34,012 nucleotides of DNA from JAHEDH01 sp965364515 (GTDB lineage Bacteria > Actinomycetota > Acidimicrobiia > Spongiisociales > ZC4RG35): the NCBI GenBank assembly GCA_965364515.1, contig CBDTXZ010000011.1, forward strand, positions 1 through 34,012, in the 5' to 3' direction. Shown here piece after piece: positions 7,210-18,936 of the stretch. Position numbers and translations under genes: made by a program. A model generated the notes under the pieces. The model did no database searches and was not told the origin of the DNA. It saw only the letters and a program-made list of their open reading frames with translations. Every line of letters starts with the position of its first letter. Position 1 is the first letter of the stretch.

Positions 7210-7859
7210 CCGGGTTCCTCGATCAGGTGATCGAGCCGGTTCTGGACGCCGTCACGTGCTGCGGCCACGACCAGGTCCCCGGAGGCGAGCACGAACCGGC
7301 GGTTTGGAATGATGGTCTCGCCATTGCGGTGGATGGCCGCGACCCGCAGTTTGTTGCGAATCTCGAGTTCGTTGAGGTGCATCCCGTGGGCCTGGTCATT
7401 GAGGGTGAAGTCGATGATCTCGACGTCGCCCGCAGGGAACGTGACATGGAACTGCAGATCTTCGCTGACCACACGTTCGTAGATCACGTTGGCGATCAGC
7501 TGGGTTCCGGTGATGAAGTCGATACCGAGCGCCTGGTAGCTGGGCTGTCTGGCCGGGTCGTAGAGCCTGGCGATCGCCCGCGGGTTCTTGAAGAGGCGCC
7601 GCACGATCTCGGTCGCCATCAGGTTGACGTTGTCGCTGGATGTGACCGCCAGGAACACGTCCGCCACCTCGATCCCGGCTTGTCGCAAGATCGAGATGTC
7701 GAAGGCTTCCCCGAGGACCGTCTCGCCGTTGAACTCCGATCCGAGTCGGTCGAAGGCGGTGGGATTCTTGTCGATTGCGACCACATCGTGCCCGTCGAGT
7801 GAGGTCCTTCGGGCCAGCTCCGACCCGACCCGCCCGATTCCAGCAATCACGATGTGCAT
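7206..7859 (-). CDS. trkA: TrkA family K+ uptake regulator, single RCK unit (first of pair)
   Basis: Also 217 residues: RCK_N with loop GIGRVGSELARR and acidic VVAIDKN after strand 2, then RCK_C (about 130-210). Motifs such as FLAVTSSDNVNLMATEI and ARLYDPARQPSYQALGID are typical of TrkA. It is clearly related to, but not identical with, the next gene, so this looks like an old duplication and not a recent repeat. It begins 31 nt after the upstream trkH stop. A TACACT -10-like hexamer on this strand (7874-7869) ends 9 nt before the ATG, so a near-leaderless internal promoter is possible. Its stop overlaps the next trkA by 4 nt. Confidence 0.93.
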   Translation of the reverse strand: MHIVIAGIGRVGSELARRTSLDGHDVVAIDKNPTAFDRLGSEFNGETVLGEAFDISILRQAGIEVADVFLAVTSSDNVNLMATEIVRRLFKNPRAIARLYDPARQPSYQALGIDFITGTQLIANVIYERVVSEDLQFHVTFPAGDVEIIDFTLNDQAHGMHLNELEIRNKLRVAAIHRNGETIIPNRRFVLASGDLVVAAARDGVQNRLDHLIEEPG

Positions 7860-7868
7860 GTGGCGTGG

Positions 7869-7874
7869 AGTGTA
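7869..7874 (-). promoter_or_regulatory. Possible internal -10 element before the paired trkA genes
   Basis: TACACT on the minus strand sits 9 nt before the ATG at 7859. The same hexamer precedes tRNA-Ala and moxR. The best -35 candidate (TTGAAC) is only 14 nt away, which is short, so the call is weak. If used, the transcript would be almost leaderless. Confidence 0.25.
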
Positions 7875-7890
7875 CGCCTCGTACCGATGT

Positions 7891-9387
7891 TCAACGCTTC
7901 CAGAGGTGGCGGGTGAACAGCAACAGCACGGGGAAGATCTCGAGACGCCCGACGATCATCAAGAAGGCGAGGAGCGTCCTGCCCGGCATCGGAATGGCGA
8001 GGTAGTTGGAGGCGGGACCGACATCGCCGAGCCCCGGTCCGATGTTGCCGAGTGACGCCGCAACGGCGCTTGCCGACGTGACGAGATTGATCTCCTCGCC
8101 GAGGTTGGCATCGATGAAGGAGATGAGGAAGGTGGCGGTCATGAAGAGGAACATGTAGAAGAGGAAGAAGCTCTGGATGCTCTCGACGATGCCGTCGCTG
8201 ACCCGCTCCTTTCCGAAGCGGGTCACCAGGATCGACTTCGGATGGACGATGCGCTTCAGGTCGTTCATGGCCGACTTTGCGAGAATTCCCACCCGGAACG
8301 TCTTCACCCCGCCTGCGGTCGAGCCGGCCATCCCTCCGAGGAACATCAGCCCCACGACGAAGATCTGGAGTGCAGGCCGCCAGGCGCCGAAGTCTGCGGT
8401 GGCGAAACCGGTCGTGGTGATGAGCGTTCCGGCGGTGAACGCCGCATCCCGGATGGCATCCGAGAGGGCGACGCCCGGCTCGATGAGGCCCCCGGCGATG
8501 ATGACCACTGCAATGAGGAAGAAGGCGGAGTACAGCCCGAACTCGGCACTCCTGCGATACGCCTGGGGATCTCTCAATGCTCGGTAGTGGAGGGCGAACG
8601 AAACCCCTGCGATGAACATGAAGAGCGTGATCACCCACTGGGTGTAGGCGCTGAAGTTGGTGATCGATGTCGCCTCGGTTCCGAACCCTCCCGTGGACAT
8701 GGTGGTCATCGCGTGATTCACGGATTGGAACAGGTCCATGTCGCCCACCCAGAGCAGCAGGAGTTGAACGATGGTGAGGCCGACGTAGACCAGCCAGAGG
8801 CGCTTGGCCGTCTCCTGGAACCGGGGCGTGAGCCGGTCTGGCGTCGGGCCCGGCGATTCGGCTCTCGCCAGTTGGACGCCCCCGATACCGAGGAGCGGGA
8901 GGATCGCGATGGAGAGGACGATCACGCCCATCCCGCCGATCCACTGGGTCGTCGATCGCCAGAACAGCACGCCCTTCGGAAGCGCACCCGGGTCGAGGAG
9001 GATCGAGGCTCCGGTGGTCGTGAATCCCGACGCGGTCTCGAAGTAGGCGTCGAAGAAGTTCGGGATCGAGTCGGTGAACAGGAACGGCAGTGTCCCGAAC
9101 GCCGACATGACGAACCAGGCGAGCCCGACGGCGGCGAAACCCTCCCTGGTGGTGAGGACGCCGGTCTGGCCGAAGACCCTCCAGGCCAAGAAGCCCATGG
9201 CCATGGTCACGAGTGCCGCACCGAGTATCTCCAGTGCGGCGAGCCCCTCTCCGTACGCAGCCGAGACCAGGGCCGACGGGAGCATGGCCGCTCCCGATGC
9301 GGCAACCACCGCACCGATGATCAGCAGCAGGCGACGGGCCATTCCCGGGCGACCGGTCGAATGCCTGATCTCGAAGATGGAGGTCAT
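7891..9387 (-). CDS. trkH: TrkH-type K+ transporter subunit (first copy)
   Basis: Pore-forming subunit of a Trk K+ uptake system, 498 residues. The first pore region is canonical: ETASGFTTTGAS followed by FWRSTTQWIGGMGVIVL. Later filter regions are MSTGGFGTEATS, ITTTGFATADFG and AASLGNIGPGLGDVGP, the last matching the classic fourth TrkH repeat. The start is placed where ATG overlaps the TGA of the upstream tandem trkA (ATGA, 9384-9387); the open frame continues upstream but only as antisense to trkA. With the 444-residue TrkA next to it this forms one complete Trk system. The divergent second system follows in the same orientation. Confidence 0.96.
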   Translation of the reverse strand: MTSIFEIRHSTGRPGMARRLLLIIGAVVAASGAAMLPSALVSAAYGEGLAALEILGAALVTMAMGFLAWRVFGQTGVLTTREGFAAVGLAWFVMSAFGTLPFLFTDSIPNFFDAYFETASGFTTTGASILLDPGALPKGVLFWRSTTQWIGGMGVIVLSIAILPLLGIGGVQLARAESPGPTPDRLTPRFQETAKRLWLVYVGLTIVQLLLLWVGDMDLFQSVNHAMTTMSTGGFGTEATSITNFSAYTQWVITLFMFIAGVSFALHYRALRDPQAYRRSAEFGLYSAFFLIAVVIIAGGLIEPGVALSDAIRDAAFTAGTLITTTGFATADFGAWRPALQIFVVGLMFLGGMAGSTAGGVKTFRVGILAKSAMNDLKRIVHPKSILVTRFGKERVSDGIVESIQSFFLFYMFLFMTATFLISFIDANLGEEINLVTSASAVAASLGNIGPGLGDVGPASNYLAIPMPGRTLLAFLMIVGRLEIFPVLLLFTRHLWKR

Positions 9388-10718
9388 GCCGGGATGAACA
9401 GCTGTTCGACCGTCGTGATCGAGTCTGGCATCGAGAAGAGGATCACCCGATCTCCGGATTCGATGGTGCTGATACCGGAGGGGACGAAGGTCTCGCCGTT
9501 GCGGAGCACGCCACCGATGACGGCATCGCGGGGCATGCCGAGTTCGACGAGGGTCTTGCCGACTGCAGGTGAGTTCTTGCCGACCTCGAGCTCGATGGCC
9601 TCGGCGTCGGTGTCCTTGAACGTGACCACCGAGTGAATCCGGCCGCGCCGGACGAATCGGAGAATCGCCCCTGCGGCGATCAGCCGGCTCGAAACCGCAG
9701 CCTCGATCCCGGTGCCCTGCAACAGGCTCACGTATTCGATCCGGTTGAAGCGAGCCACCGTCGTGGACGCGCCGAGCGCTTTGCCGAGCAGGCATCCGAG
9801 GATGTTGACCTCATCCCACCCCGTCAGGGCGAGCACGGCGTCGCGGTCGTCGAGGTTGAGGGATCGGAGCGTCTCGGGATCGGTGGGATCGTCGCAGATC
9901 ACGAGCGTTCTGGCCTGGTGCTCGGCGAGCTTGCGGCAGCGTGTGGGGTCTTCGTCGATGACGATCACCTCGTAGCCCTCGCTCGTGAGGTGCGCGGCCG
10001 TCAGCTCGGCGAGCCGGGTGGCACCGAGGATCACGACCCGTTCGATCACGTGATGCCGCACACCGAGGAGGTGGGTGGCTCGATCGACGTCGCCAGAGTT
10101 CACCATCAGCAGGACATGATCGCCCACCTCGATGACGGTGTCGCCGTGGGCGACGATCGTCTCGCCATGGCGGACCAGCGCCGCGACCACCCAGTCGAAG
10201 TCCGATCGGGTTGTCCTCAGCTCGTTGAGCGGCTGCGACGCCACCGGTGAGGTCGGGGGGATGGTCGCACCGACCAGTGTCAGCGTTCCTCCTCCGAACT
10301 CCACCAGCTCGGACACTCCCGACTGGCGCACCAGCGCGCCCAGCTCGAAGGCCGCGGCCTCACCAGGGTCGATGACGAAGTCCACCTCGAGACCGGCCAC
10401 GGCCTCCCGCATGTCGGAGTCCTCGATCCGGGCCACCGTTCGCTTCACACCGAGATCCGCGGCGACGTGGCAGGCGAGCACGTTGGCGCCGTCAGAGTTC
10501 GAGACGGCGATGAGCAGGTCGGCGCGATCGACCCCCGCTTGATGCAACACGGTCGGACTCGCCCCGTTGCCGGTGATCACCAGCGCGTCGATGCGGTCCT
10601 GGAGGTCGGCAGCGCGGTCCTCGTTGTCCTCGACCACCACCACGTCTTGGCCTTCGGCCGAGAGCCGCTCTGCGAGATAGGAGCCGACGGCGCCGGCTCC
10701 CACGATCACGATCCGCAT
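9384..10718 (-). CDS. trkA: Trk system K+ uptake regulator TrkA, tandem RCK form
   Basis: 444-residue cytoplasmic regulator with two RCK_N-RCK_C units in tandem, the length of classical TrkA. Unit 1 (about 1-220) has the intact nucleotide loop GAGAVGSYLAERL and acidic VVVVEDNED. Unit 2 (about 228-444) begins VVILGATRLAELTAAHL, where the usual second glycine of GxGxxG is replaced, so nucleotide binding in the second half may be weakened. The start at 10718 gives the canonical MRIVIVGAGAVG beginning; earlier in-frame codons would run into moxR on the other strand. It is the first gene of the K+ cassette and is divergent from moxR across 122 nt. Confidence 0.95.
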   Translation of the reverse strand: MRIVIVGAGAVGSYLAERLSAEGQDVVVVEDNEDRAADLQDRIDALVITGNGASPTVLHQAGVDRADLLIAVSNSDGANVLACHVAADLGVKRTVARIEDSDMREAVAGLEVDFVIDPGEAAAFELGALVRQSGVSELVEFGGGTLTLVGATIPPTSPVASQPLNELRTTRSDFDWVVAALVRHGETIVAHGDTVIEVGDHVLLMVNSGDVDRATHLLGVRHHVIERVVILGATRLAELTAAHLTSEGYEVIVIDEDPTRCRKLAEHQARTLVICDDPTDPETLRSLNLDDRDAVLALTGWDEVNILGCLLGKALGASTTVARFNRIEYVSLLQGTGIEAAVSSRLIAAGAILRFVRRGRIHSVVTFKDTDAEAIELEVGKNSPAVGKTLVELGMPRDAVIGGVLRNGETFVPSGISTIESGDRVILFSMPDSITTVEQLFIPA

Positions 10719-10840
10719 CTGTCCTCTTCCACGCCGGTGAGGATACGCCGCCCTGGGGTGCTCGCCGGTATTGGTCACATCCGGCGACGGCGTCGACCCC
10801 GGTACACTGCGGCCTCCCACGACGTGCGGAGCAATCCCCG
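10719..10840. promoter_or_regulatory. Divergent promoter region between trkA and moxR
   Basis: This 122-nt gap must hold the promoters for both operons. On the + strand TACACT at 10803-10808 is a good -10 candidate, with the moxR ATG 32 nt further on, but the only TTG-containing -35 (TTGGTC, 10771-10776) is too far upstream. No clear promoter was found for the trkA direction, and no obvious operator palindrome was seen. Confidence 0.35.
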
Positions 10841-11701
10841 ATGTCACATTTCGAATCCCCGGCCGCGCTCGCATCCGCCTTGCGATCGGTCGACTACCTG
10901 CCGGACGACCGGATCTCCCAGGTGGCCTACCTGGCAGACGCACTCGGCAAGCCGGTTTTGGTCGAGGGCCCCGCCGGCGTCGGCAAGACAGAACTCGCCA
11001 AGTCGCTCGCATCCATCACCGACCGGCAGCTGATAAGGCTCCAGTGCTACGAGGGACTGGACGAGTCCAGGGCCTTGTATGAATGGAACTACAAGAAGCA
11101 GCTCCTCCGCATCCAGGCGGACGAGGGCTCGGATTGGTCCGAGATCTCCGGTGACATCTTTTCCGAGGAGTTCCTGCTCGCCCGGCCTCTGCTGCAGGCG
11201 ATCAGGTCGGAGCAGCCGGTCGTCCTGCTCGTCGACGAGATCGACCGGGTCGAGATGGAGACGGAGGCGCTGCTGCTCGAGGTTCTCTCGGACTTCCAGG
11301 TCTCGATCCCCGAACTCGGGACCGTGACGGCCAAGACGCAGCCGATGGTCCTCTTGACGTCGAACAACACTCGCGAGCTCTCCGAGGCGCTCAAACGCCG
11401 GTGCCTGTTCCTCCACATCGGATATCCGACGCCCGAGCGCGAGCGCGAGATCCTGATGGCGAGGGTCCCCGACCTGCCGGCGAAGCTGGCCGATGAGATC
11501 GCCCGGGTGGCCAGGTCGGTCCGCGCAATGGACCTCAAGAAGTCCCCTTCGGTGTCGGAGACGATCGATTGGGCCCGGACGCTCCTCGCGCTCGGTATCG
11601 AGCACGTCGACGCCGAGGTCGTCGCCGACACGGTGCACGTCTTCCTCAAGTATCAGACCGACATCGATCGGGCACTCAAGGAGTTTGCGACATCGGAGTG
11701 A
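10841..11701 (+). CDS. MoxR-family AAA+ ATPase (CoxD-like)
   Basis: 286-residue AAA+ ATPase of the MoxR group, which usually acts as a chaperone with a VWA-domain partner to activate or mature a target complex. Walker A is GPAGVGKT (43-50), Walker B VVLLVDEID (127-135), and sensor-1 is PMVLLTSNNTRELSEAL. The insert RLQCYEGLDESRALYEWNY is typical of the CoxD/MoxR subgroup. The VWA gene begins 4 nt after its stop, confirming the pair. No carbon monoxide dehydrogenase or methanol dehydrogenase genes are nearby, so the target is unknown. Confidence 0.93.
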   Translation: MSHFESPAALASALRSVDYLPDDRISQVAYLADALGKPVLVEGPAGVGKTELAKSLASITDRQLIRLQCYEGLDESRALYEWNYKKQLLRIQADEGSDWSEISGDIFSEEFLLARPLLQAIRSEQPVVLLVDEIDRVEMETEALLLEVLSDFQVSIPELGTVTAKTQPMVLLTSNNTRELSEALKRRCLFLHIGYPTPEREREILMARVPDLPAKLADEIARVARSVRAMDLKKSPSVSETIDWARTLLALGIEHVDAEVVADTVHVFLKYQTDIDRALKEFATSE

Positions 11702-11705
11702 GCCC

Positions 11706-13214
11706 ATGCTCTCGTTGATGACGTCGTTCGTCGAGGAGCTGAGAGCTGTCGGGGTCCCGGTCTCGATGGTGGAGGCGATCGACGCGATGAACGCGGTCGG
11801 CCACATCGACATCGGTGATCGAAGCGCATTCAAGGAGACGCTCCGGGCGACCCTCGTGAAGAACAGCCGCCATGAGCCGGCATTCGAGACGGCGTTCGAG
11901 GTGTTCTTTGCCGATCGGAGCCGGCTGCTCGCCCTCGAACCGGACGAGATGCCCGACTCGGACATCGCAGGCAACTCGGAGGGGTCGGGTCGTGACGGGT
12001 CTGGAGGTGGCTCGGCGATGGATCTCGAGGAGCTCATCGAGTCGCTGTTCAATGCGATGGCGCAGCAGGACTTCAGTCGGCTTCGTCAGTCGGCTCGCGA
12101 TGCCGTCGACCAGCTCGCCGGGATGGAGCCCGGGCGCCCCGTCGGTGGCACGTACTACCTGTATCGCACCCTTCGACAGCTGGACATCGACGCGCTGGAG
12201 CAGCGGCTGCTCGAGGCCATGCTCGCCGACCAGGCCGACCTCGACGACCTCGAGGAGCGGCTCATCAGCGAAGAGGTCTCCGAGCGGATCGAACGCCTCC
12301 GGACCGAGCTCGAAGAGGAGATCCGCCGACGGCTGGTGGAGGACCGTGGTCACGAGGCGGTGGCGCAGACACTCCGCAAGCCGCTGACCGAGGAGCTCGA
12401 TCTGATGCATGCCACCCGGACCGATCTCGCCGCCATCGAGGACGTCGTCGGGCCGCTGACTCGCAAGCTCGCCGCTCGGCTCGCCCAGAAGCGCCGAAAT
12501 CAGAACAGGGGTCGGCTGGACTTCCGCAAGACCGTGAGAACATCGCTGGCAACCGGCGGTGTGCCGCTCGAGCCCAAGTTCAAGAACAAGCGACCCCACA
12601 AGCCGGAGATCTTCCTCATCTGTGACATCTCCGGTTCGATGGCGACCTTCGCGCGCTTCACCCTGCAGTTCACCTATGCGATGGCATCGCAATTCTCCAA
12701 GCTCAGGGCGTTCGTGTTCGTGGATGCGACCGATGAGGTGACGGACTTCCTCAAGCCGGGGAGCGACTTCAAGGATGCGCTGACCCGGATCTCCACGGAG
12801 GCCGACGTGGTTTGGTTGGACGGCCACAGTGACTACGGGCACGCCTTCGCCCAGTTCACCCAGAAGTACGGCAAGGAGATCACCCCGCGATCGACCGTGA
12901 TCATCACTGGCGACGCCCGGAACAACTATCGCGAGCCGCGGGAGGCGCACCTCGCCGATATCTCCGCTTCTGCGAAATCGCTTTATTGGCTGAATCCGGA
13001 GCCGACTAGTTATTGGGACAGCGGTGATTCGGTGATGAGCCGATACGCTCGCTATTGCGACGAGGTGTTCGAGGTACGCAACCTCCGGCAGCTCGAGAGC
13101 TTTGTCGAGTCCATCGCTGTCGAGAGACATACAATTCGAAAACGCGCAGTGACTCCCGCTTCCGGCAGGGGAAATCGCACGGCTCCGAAAAATGTCCTCA
13201 ACTACACCCCGTGA
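11706..13214 (+). CDS. CoxE-like VWA domain protein, partner of MoxR
   Basis: 502 residues. The N-terminal half is helical and charged, with a Gly/Ser/Asp linker near residues 88-103 and a Glu/Arg-rich probable coiled coil at about 160-215. The C-terminal half carries the VWA domain, starting EIFLICDISGSMATF with MIDAS residues D307-x-S309-x-S311 for metal-dependent partner binding. The family works with MoxR ATPases. The ATG at 11706 was chosen because it lies 4 nt after moxR; an upstream in-frame reading would overlap moxR by over 200 nt. The last 240 nt use noticeably more A/T-ending codons than the rest. Substrate complex unknown. Confidence 0.92.
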   Translation: MLSLMTSFVEELRAVGVPVSMVEAIDAMNAVGHIDIGDRSAFKETLRATLVKNSRHEPAFETAFEVFFADRSRLLALEPDEMPDSDIAGNSEGSGRDGSGGGSAMDLEELIESLFNAMAQQDFSRLRQSARDAVDQLAGMEPGRPVGGTYYLYRTLRQLDIDALEQRLLEAMLADQADLDDLEERLISEEVSERIERLRTELEEEIRRRLVEDRGHEAVAQTLRKPLTEELDLMHATRTDLAAIEDVVGPLTRKLAARLAQKRRNQNRGRLDFRKTVRTSLATGGVPLEPKFKNKRPHKPEIFLICDISGSMATFARFTLQFTYAMASQFSKLRAFVFVDATDEVTDFLKPGSDFKDALTRISTEADVVWLDGHSDYGHAFAQFTQKYGKEITPRSTVIITGDARNNYREPREAHLADISASAKSLYWLNPEPTSYWDSGDSVMSRYARYCDEVFEVRNLRQLESFVESIAVERHTIRKRAVTPASGRGNRTAPKNVLNYTP

Positions 13215-13232
13215 ATTGACGAGAGGAAGACC

Positions 13233-13598
13233 GTGGGACAACGAATTCTCGTGATCGAAGACTCAGCCGTGATCCGTCGGCTCATCGAGGTCTGCCTCCG
13301 TGCGGCGGATCTCGAGATCCTGATGCGGGAAGACGGTCCCAGCGGGCTCGATGCCGTGCGCTCCGAATCTCCGGATCTGCTGGTGCTCGACATCGGCCTT
13401 CCCGGCATGGACGGATGGCAGGTCCTGGACCACATCCGCAGCGACGAGGCAACCCGATCGCTCCCGGTGGTGGTGCTGACCGCGCACGCCGAGGAAGAGT
13501 CCCGGAGACGGGCAGACGAAGGCGGCGCCGACGCCTTCGTGACCAAGCCCTTCCAGCCGAACGATTTCCGCCAGACAGTCTTGGATCTCATCGCCTGA
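13233..13598 (+). CDS. Single-domain response regulator (CheY-like receiver)
   Basis: 121 residues forming only a receiver domain. Acidic pocket E9-D10, phospho-acceptor D53 in VLDIGLPGMDGW, T83 in VVLTAHA and K105 in VTKPF are all present, so phosphorylation should be possible. There is no output domain. The start is GTG at 13233, preceded by the SD-like GAGAGGAAG (13221-13229), 18 nt after the VWA gene. No histidine kinase is encoded nearby, so it is an orphan. It may signal to the MoxR-VWA pair, but only the gene order suggests this. Confidence 0.93.
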   Translation: MGQRILVIEDSAVIRRLIEVCLRAADLEILMREDGPSGLDAVRSESPDLLVLDIGLPGMDGWQVLDHIRSDEATRSLPVVVLTAHAEEESRRRADEGGADAFVTKPFQPNDFRQTVLDLIA

Positions 13599-13618
13599 AT
13601 GCGATCGATCGCGATGGG

Positions 13619-13651
13619 GAGAGGACCGCTACACGGGGTGGCGGTCCTCTC
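13619..13651. terminator. Strong bidirectional intrinsic terminator
   Basis: A perfect 11-bp stem, GAGAGGACCGC (13619-13629) and GCGGTCCTCTC (13641-13651), with an 11-nt loop is followed on the + strand by TCGTTTT. It lies between the stops of the receiver gene and the treS fusion, which converge. It is therefore expected to end both the moxR operon and, from the other side, the trehalose operon. The T-run favours the + direction. Confidence 0.8.
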
Positions 13652-13663
13652 TCGTTTTGTGGC

Positions 13664-16939
<3,276 letters not shown>

Positions 16940-16947
16940 GGGGGCTC

Positions 16948-18936
16948 CTAGAGGTAGTAGTCGAAGTCGTGCTCGGTGCGCACGAGCTTGCGGACGGCGA
17001 ACACGTGGGCAGGAATCCCGGTCGGGTCGAGCTCGACATAGTTCCATCGGTCGTTCCACAGGAAGCGACGGTCGGTGAGGAGGTCGTGGACCTGGAAGGA
17101 GCTGTGCTCGGCGATGCCCATCTCCTCGAGCGGCAGCTGGATGTAGCCGGACTGCGTGTGATGGGGATCGAGGTTCACGACGACGAGCACCAGATCGTCT
17201 TCCCATTCCTTCGAGAAACACAGGATGTCCTGGTTGTCGATCGGGTGGAACGTGATGTTGTCGGTCCGCTGGAGGGATGCGTGGTCGTGCCGGATCTGGT
17301 TGAGCCGGCCGAGGAGGGGAGCGAGCGAGTCGGCTCGATCGAGGTCCCACTCCCGGATCTGGTACTTCTCCGAATCGAGATACTCCTCCGAGCCGGGAGC
17401 GCGGGGTGTGTTGCCCATCAGCTCGAACTCCGGCCCGTAGACGCCGTAGTTGGAGGACAGCATGGCGGCGAGGACCGCTCGAGCGATGAACGCCGGCCGC
17501 CCGCCGTTCTGGAGATACTGGGGCAGGATGTCGGGGGTGTTCGGCCAGAAGTTGGGGCGAAGGAAGTCCGAGACCGCCGACAGATCCTCCATGTAGGTCT
17601 TGAGCTCCCAGGCGGTGTTCCGCCAGGTGAAGTAGGTGTAGGACTGGGTGAAGCCGGCCTTGGCGAGGCGATGCATCACCGTGGGTCGGGTGAACGCCTC
17701 GGCGAGGAAGATCGCTCCGGGGTGACGTTCGGTGACCTGGGCGATGACCCACTCCCAGAACGGGAAGGCCTTCGTATGGGGGTTGTCGACTCGGAAGATC
17801 TCGACCCCCTGGTCGATCCAGTACAGGAACACGTCTCGGAGTGCCTCCCACAGACCCTCGGGGTCGGAGGTCTCGAAATCGATCGGGTAGATGTCCTCGT
17901 AGCGTTTTGGCGGGTTCTCTGCGTATTGGATCGAGCCGTCCGGCCGGTGTTTGAACCACTCGGGGTGCTCGGTGACCCAGGGATGGTCGGGCGAGCACTG
18001 GAAGGCGATGTCCATGGCGAGTTCGATACCGAGCGATTCGGCGCGTTTCCGCAGCGCACGGAAGTCGTCGAGCGTGCCGAGCTTCGGGTTGATGGCGAGA
18101 TGTCCGCCGTCACTCGATCCGACCGCCCAGGGAACCCCCGGATCCTCCGGGCTCGCATCGAGCGAGTTGTTCGGTCCTTTGCGCATGGTGACGCCGATGG
18201 GGTGGATGGGTGGGAGGTACAGCACGTCGAAGCCCATCTCGGCGACGTAGTCGAGCTTCTCGGCAACGTCGGCGAACGTGCCGTGTGATCCTGGAGCCCC
18301 CCACGACCTCGGGAAGAGCTCGTACCAACTCGAGAATCGGGCACGGGTCCGGTCGACCCAGAGCGGAAACGCCGGCGTGATCGTGGCCATCGATCGGTCG
18401 CCCCACGCGTACAGCAGGGCAGAGAGGTCGGGCTCGAGCGCGGCGGCGACGCGCTCGTCGTCGGTCGCAGTGGCGTCACCGATCCGGGCGGCGAACTCCG
18501 AGAGGGCCTCGGCATCGTCGCCATCGGCGCGATCGGCTGCGTCCACGACCAGGTCGGCGCCGATCTGGAGGTCGACACTCACGTCCTGTCCGGCTCCGAC
18601 CTTCTTCTCGAGTCCATCGCGCCAGGTGTCGAAGTGGTCGATCCATCCTCGTACGCGGAACTCATGGCCCCCCGGTCGGTCGACGTTGAAGCTGCCTCGG
18701 CGGCGGTCCATGGCGAGCGGTTCCATCGGGACCGTCTTCCATCGGCCGGATCCCGCAACCCGGTACTGGACCTCGCTCGACACGTGATCGTGGCCGTCTC
18801 CGAAGACGTCAGCTTCGACGGTGACTCGGTCGCCGACGATCCGCTTGGCCGCGAAACGCCCGTCGTCGACGCTCGGGGTCACGGCCTCGATCACCACTCG
18901 CTGGGTGGTCGGTTTGATGTCGGGGAATCGTGTCAT
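16948..18936 (-). CDS. glgE: GlgE, alpha-1,4-glucan:maltose-1-phosphate maltosyltransferase
   Basis: GH13_3 enzyme that adds maltosyl units from maltose-1-phosphate to alpha-1,4-glucan. The 662 residues match family length. An N-terminal beta domain (about 1-190) precedes the TIM barrel. Nucleophile D384 is in EIFRVDNPHTKAF, acid E413 in IFLAEAF, and the donor-site stretch PIHPIGVTMRKGPNN is present. The ATG overlaps the treY stop as ATGA (18933-18936). The next gene makes its substrate, so donor synthesis and use are adjacent. GlgE was first worked out in mycobacteria and streptomycetes; this copy has all the recognisable key residues. Confidence 0.96.
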   Translation of the reverse strand: MTRFPDIKPTTQRVVIEAVTPSVDDGRFAAKRIVGDRVTVEADVFGDGHDHVSSEVQYRVAGSGRWKTVPMEPLAMDRRRGSFNVDRPGGHEFRVRGWIDHFDTWRDGLEKKVGAGQDVSVDLQIGADLVVDAADRADGDDAEALSEFAARIGDATATDDERVAAALEPDLSALLYAWGDRSMATITPAFPLWVDRTRARFSSWYELFPRSWGAPGSHGTFADVAEKLDYVAEMGFDVLYLPPIHPIGVTMRKGPNNSLDASPEDPGVPWAVGSSDGGHLAINPKLGTLDDFRALRKRAESLGIELAMDIAFQCSPDHPWVTEHPEWFKHRPDGSIQYAENPPKRYEDIYPIDFETSDPEGLWEALRDVFLYWIDQGVEIFRVDNPHTKAFPFWEWVIAQVTERHPGAIFLAEAFTRPTVMHRLAKAGFTQSYTYFTWRNTAWELKTYMEDLSAVSDFLRPNFWPNTPDILPQYLQNGGRPAFIARAVLAAMLSSNYGVYGPEFELMGNTPRAPGSEEYLDSEKYQIREWDLDRADSLAPLLGRLNQIRHDHASLQRTDNITFHPIDNQDILCFSKEWEDDLVLVVVNLDPHHTQSGYIQLPLEEMGIAEHSSFQVHDLLTDRRFLWNDRWNYVELDPTGIPAHVFAVRKLVRTEHDFDYYL

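Noticed and set aside
8242..9636. Plus-strand open frame of about 460 codons opposite trkH
   Set aside because: It is highly charged, with no hydrophobic core or motifs, and is antisense to a membrane protein gene.
11676..13241. Minus-strand open frame opposite the VWA gene
   Set aside because: It is a shadow of a well-supported gene, with no domain and no start context.
16940..17998. 350-codon N-terminal extension of TreS
   Set aside because: It runs out of frame through glgE. MEENWYQNAVIYELHVRAF is the normal TreS beginning and has an SD.
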